From assembly GCA_938084675.1 (NCBI GenBank), contig CALKGM010000016.1, positions 1 to 64,000 of the forward strand: DNA of 64,000 bases. Reading direction: 5' to 3'. Numbering within the stretch: position 1 is the stretch's first letter; each line of letters begins with the position of its first letter. Position numbers and translations under genes: made by a program. Source of the stretch: Candidatus Poseidoniaceae archaeon (GTDB lineage: Archaea > Thermoplasmatota > Poseidoniia > Poseidoniales > Poseidoniaceae). A model generated the notes under the pieces. That model saw only the letters and a program-made list of their open reading frames with translations, did not search any database and was not told the origin of the DNA. Below, piece by piece: positions 62,195 through 64,000 of the stretch.

Positions 62195-62455
62195 AGCAGG
62201 GCCCGATGGGATAGGTGGGGAGCTCGGCGTACCCTGTACCACAAAGCGTCGTTATGGTGGACTGAACGCCTTGGGGCGGCGAGAGCGGCTTTGAGGTTCC
62301 CGTAGGCGGACGTTGATGTCTCGCCCCCACATGACTCGGGTGTCATGAACCGTATCCGGAAGGAAACGGGAACTGAATAACCGGGGGATTAGGTCAGGCC
62401 GGGAACGGAGCAGCCCTACCTGGAGCCATGGGTGCTGTGGGGTGTCGGGATGGAG
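62195..62455 (+). ncRNA. ffs: Signal recognition particle RNA (7S RNA)
   Basis: An apparently non-coding stretch with the SRP hallmarks. Helix 8 reads ggtcaggccg-GGAA-cggagcagcc (62393-62413), matching the conserved SRP core (GUCAGG..GGAA..AGCAGCC). About 40 nt before lies a second hairpin, ccgtatcc-GGAA-ggaaacgg (62350-62369), whose GNAR tetraloop fits helix 6, the SRP19 site. Segments near the ends pair (cccga at 62202-62206 with tcggg at 62445-62449), in line with archaeal helix 1. A TATA-like catatag sits at about 62181-62187. Boundaries are approximate to about 10 nt. This explains the gap between ccmE and archease. Confidence 0.92.
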
Positions 62456-62508
62456 GAAGCTTGCGGATTTGGCCTCGTTGAACGAGCGTCCACCCTTGGC
62501 ATTCCCAC

Positions 62509-63003
62509 TCAAATATCAAAAACGACATCACAATACCATCCAGGACCATGAAATTCTGGTACGTCTGGGTCAGGTGGTGGGAGATAGACCCCTTCAGCGA
62601 TTTGTTCCACTGCAAGTTTGTGGGTTGTCACTGCTTTTATTTCCAACTCTCGCTCAATTTCTTCCGCCTTTACCCAGGTGACTTGAACGACTGCAGTGAG
62701 CCCAGAATCTAGATTCTCAATTTTTACAGCGCCGTCAAGAAACCATTGATTATGAATTTCTTGTCGGTAGAGTACTTCTTCTAACCACGTTACTAACAAC
62801 ATACTTTTGTCATGAGGGGAATGTTTGCACTGAATTCGCCATTCACCGTAGTGCCGGATCTGCTTTGGTGCAGCAATGTTACCTGAAGGTGAAGCCAACA
62901 ATGCCTGTATTCCCAATGCCGACTCAATCAGAAGAGATTCATACGAGGGGGCGAAGGCTCTCAGTGCAACGTCAGCAGTTGTTGGCCAGGGCCATGCACT
63001 CAC
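62509..63003 (-). CDS. Archease (RtcB activator)
   Basis: 164 residues. The pattern PTTADVALRAFAPSYESLLIESALGIQALL matches the archease N-terminus (family 'HTADVGIRA...LEELFENAALGM'), with the conserved Asp at 11. The C-terminal EIKAVTTHKLAVEQ and final VVFDI match the family end 'EIKAVTYHDL...VIFDI'. Archease speeds RtcB guanylylation and relaxes NTP specificity. The start is GTG 63003 with GAGGTGG 4-5 nt upstream. It is a 9-nt gap from the RfaE1-like gene upstream on the same strand and converges on the SRP RNA. RtcB itself is at 20.7-22.1 kb. Confidence 0.9.
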   Translation of the reverse strand: MSAWPWPTTADVALRAFAPSYESLLIESALGIQALLASPSGNIAAPKQIRHYGEWRIQCKHSPHDKSMLLVTWLEEVLYRQEIHNQWFLDGAVKIENLDSGLTAVVQVTWVKAEEIERELEIKAVTTHKLAVEQIAEGVYLPPPDPDVPEFHGPGWYCDVVFDI

Positions 63004-63012
63004 GAAACCACC

Positions 63013-64000
63013 TCACCGTTTGGACACTTGAAGATTCCAAACTTGTTCGCCAATACGATGAATCAAATCTTCTCGGCTTAACACAAATGAATCTGTTCGT
63101 TCAGCGGCAAGTATGCATTCACACGCAGCATTAGCGAGCAAGGCAGTGGATTGAACATCCAGGTTCCTTGATAGGGAAAATGCAATAGCAACAGCAGCGG
63201 CATCAATGAGCCCAATCATTTGTCTTAGGTCTACAAGTCCGCACGGAGCATGGACGGTATCATAGTCTGCCGAGTAGATGGTAACTCCAGCCTCTCCTGA
63301 CAAGACCACTACATGGCTCCATTTGTATTGTTGAATCAACTTTTCAGCCGCTTCAGCACCAGTTGATGCGCCGACTCTGCGCCGCATAAGTTCCAATCCT
63401 TGGTGTTGAAATAAAATCCAATCGACACCTTCTGTACGATGGAGCCCCGTCAATTTAGGGTCTGCAATGACGGGTAGGTCCATCTCTTTGGCTCTGGAAA
63501 ACAAGATTTCTGAGCCTTGGTCAGTGACAACTCCCTGTCCATAATCGGACACTATTAGGGCAGACGCACCTTCTAAATCGTGGACGGCTTGTTCATAGAG
63601 TGCTTCTGATGCAACGAGTGGGACAGGTTCGTCCTCTTCAATATCCCAACGAAGCAGTAGTTGTTCTTCCTGAATCAGGCTTTCACGGGATGCAAGCATG
63701 CGTGTCTTAACTGTCGTAGTTCGGTCTTCAATAATGGCGATTCCATCTGTAGAGACTCCTTCAGCTTCGAGAGATTCAATGATGCTCAATCCAGCGGAAT
63801 CATCACCCACGACGCCGAAGAGATGGCTTGTCATTCCCATCGATTTCAATCCACGCGCAACGTGTGCTGCTGCCCCTACATCTTCTTCTCTTGATGTCTC
63901 TCTCAGTACTGGAACAGGTGCCCTTGAATTGAGGTTATTTGCATACCCGTGGATATAGCAATCCATCATGACATCGCCAATAAGGACAATCTTGGACTCA
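63013..64000 (-). CDS. PfkB/RfaE-like sugar kinase family protein (5' end truncated)
   Basis: The reading frame continues upstream of the in-window ATG at 63969 to the window edge (SKIVLIGDVMMDCYIHGYA), so the true start lies outside. The N-terminal SKIVLIGDVMMDCYI, then APVPVL and GAAAHVARGLKSMG, match ADP-heptose synthase kinase domains (RfaE1: IGDVMLDRY..APVPV..GGAANVA). LIVSDYGQGVV and VIADPKL also fit. The PfkB anion-hole motif GAGD is altered to GLID (Asp at 63202-63204) and the NxxE metal motif is not recognisable, so catalytic activity is doubtful. Archease follows after 9 nt. Confidence 0.8.
   Translation of the reverse strand, partial: ESKIVLIGDVMMDCYIHGYANNLNSRAPVPVLRETSREEDVGAAAHVARGLKSMGMTSHLFGVVGDDSAGLSIIESLEAEGVSTDGIAIIEDRTTTVKTRMLASRESLIQEEQLLLRWDIEEDEPVPLVASEALYEQAVHDLEGASALIVSDYGQGVVTDQGSEILFSRAKEMDLPVIADPKLTGLHRTEGVDWILFQHQGLELMRRRVGASTGAEAAEKLIQQYKWSHVVVLSGEAGVTIYSADYDTVHAPCGLVDLRQMIGLIDAAAVAIAFSLSRNLDVQSTALLANAACECILAAERTDSFVLSREDLIHRIGEQVWNLQVSKR

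Noticed and set aside
62001-62512. Several minus-strand reading frames across 62.0-62.5 kb
   Set aside because: They cross the SRP RNA and the ccmE coding region in shadow frames and have no recognisable protein features.
1-64000. Search for insertion sequences, integrases, toxin-antitoxin pairs and defence systems
   Set aside because: No transposase, integrase, restriction, Cas or phage-type protein was recognised anywhere; the window looks like stable chromosome.

Overview
The window is a stretch of archaeal chromosome. Its information-processing genes are archaeal in type: aIF6, Rpo7 (RpoE'), Spt4, ribosomal proteins S24e and S27ae, archaeal AlaRS, DTD2, RtcB with archease, an archaeal SRP RNA, and tRNAs with encoded CCA. 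They sit next to genes of bacterial flavour (topoisomerase III with C-terminal repeats, RmuC, CcmE, MqnC, class 2 dihydroorotate dehydrogenase) and several very large Asp-rich or Asn-rich secreted proteins. This mix best fits a heterotrophic marine Thermoplasmatota of the Marine Group II (Poseidoniales) type. That assignment is inference from gene content; no 16S rRNA is present. Genes are packed tightly on both strands, many with a GAGGTG-like Shine-Dalgarno (SD) sequence and a few with no visible one.

Layout. 0-2.2 kb: 3' end of 23S rRNA, 5S rRNA, a hairpin plus T-run, then aIF6 and purC. 2.2-8.7 kb: a hypothetical protein and a 1921-residue surface protein on the minus strand. 8.8-10.2 kb: transcription/translation operon rpo7-spt4-rps24e-rps27ae; the last gene is only 55 codons. 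10.2-20.2 kb: hypothetical beta-rich protein, DTD2, proline dehydrogenase, zinc-finger protein, methyltransferase-like protein, membrane-anchored subtilase, SufS coupled to a membrane zinc-ribbon protein, tRNA-Ser(GGA) and a polytopic membrane protein. 20.2-34 kb: tRNA-Thr(GGT), a small coiled-coil protein, RtcB, AlaRS, Nudix, RmuC, metallo-beta-lactamase-fold protein, SerA, Y-family polymerase and ValRS. 34-44.4 kb: RND-type exporter, EVE protein, aminotransferase, membrane/TPR-like protein, SHMT and a hypothetical protein. 44.4-56 kb: secreted thrombospondin-type-3-repeat protein, PKD-like surface protein, Xaa-Pro aminopeptidase, MqnC, and a lipoprotein carrying a PNGase F-like domain. 56-64 kb: geranylgeranyl reductase family protein, topoisomerase III, class 2 DHODH, a CcmE-like protein with a CxxxY motif, SRP RNA, archease and an edge-truncated PfkB/RfaE-like protein.

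How the genes fit together. The cell-surface genes (FG-GAP/CARDB-like giant protein, TSP3 protein, PKD-like protein, anchored subtilase, PNGase F-like lipoprotein) together with Xaa-Pro aminopeptidase, proline dehydrogenase and aminotransferase suggest a life based on external protein and glycoprotein. MqnC and class 2 DHODH point to menaquinone. RtcB and archease form the tRNA ligation machinery, although they lie about 40 kb apart. No CRISPR array, insertion sequence, integrase or prophage was seen. The most notable items are the archaeal PNGase F-like lipoprotein, the cysteine-type CcmE, a perfect 21-bp palindrome upstream of the topoisomerase gene, and an SRP RNA that carries no open reading frame.
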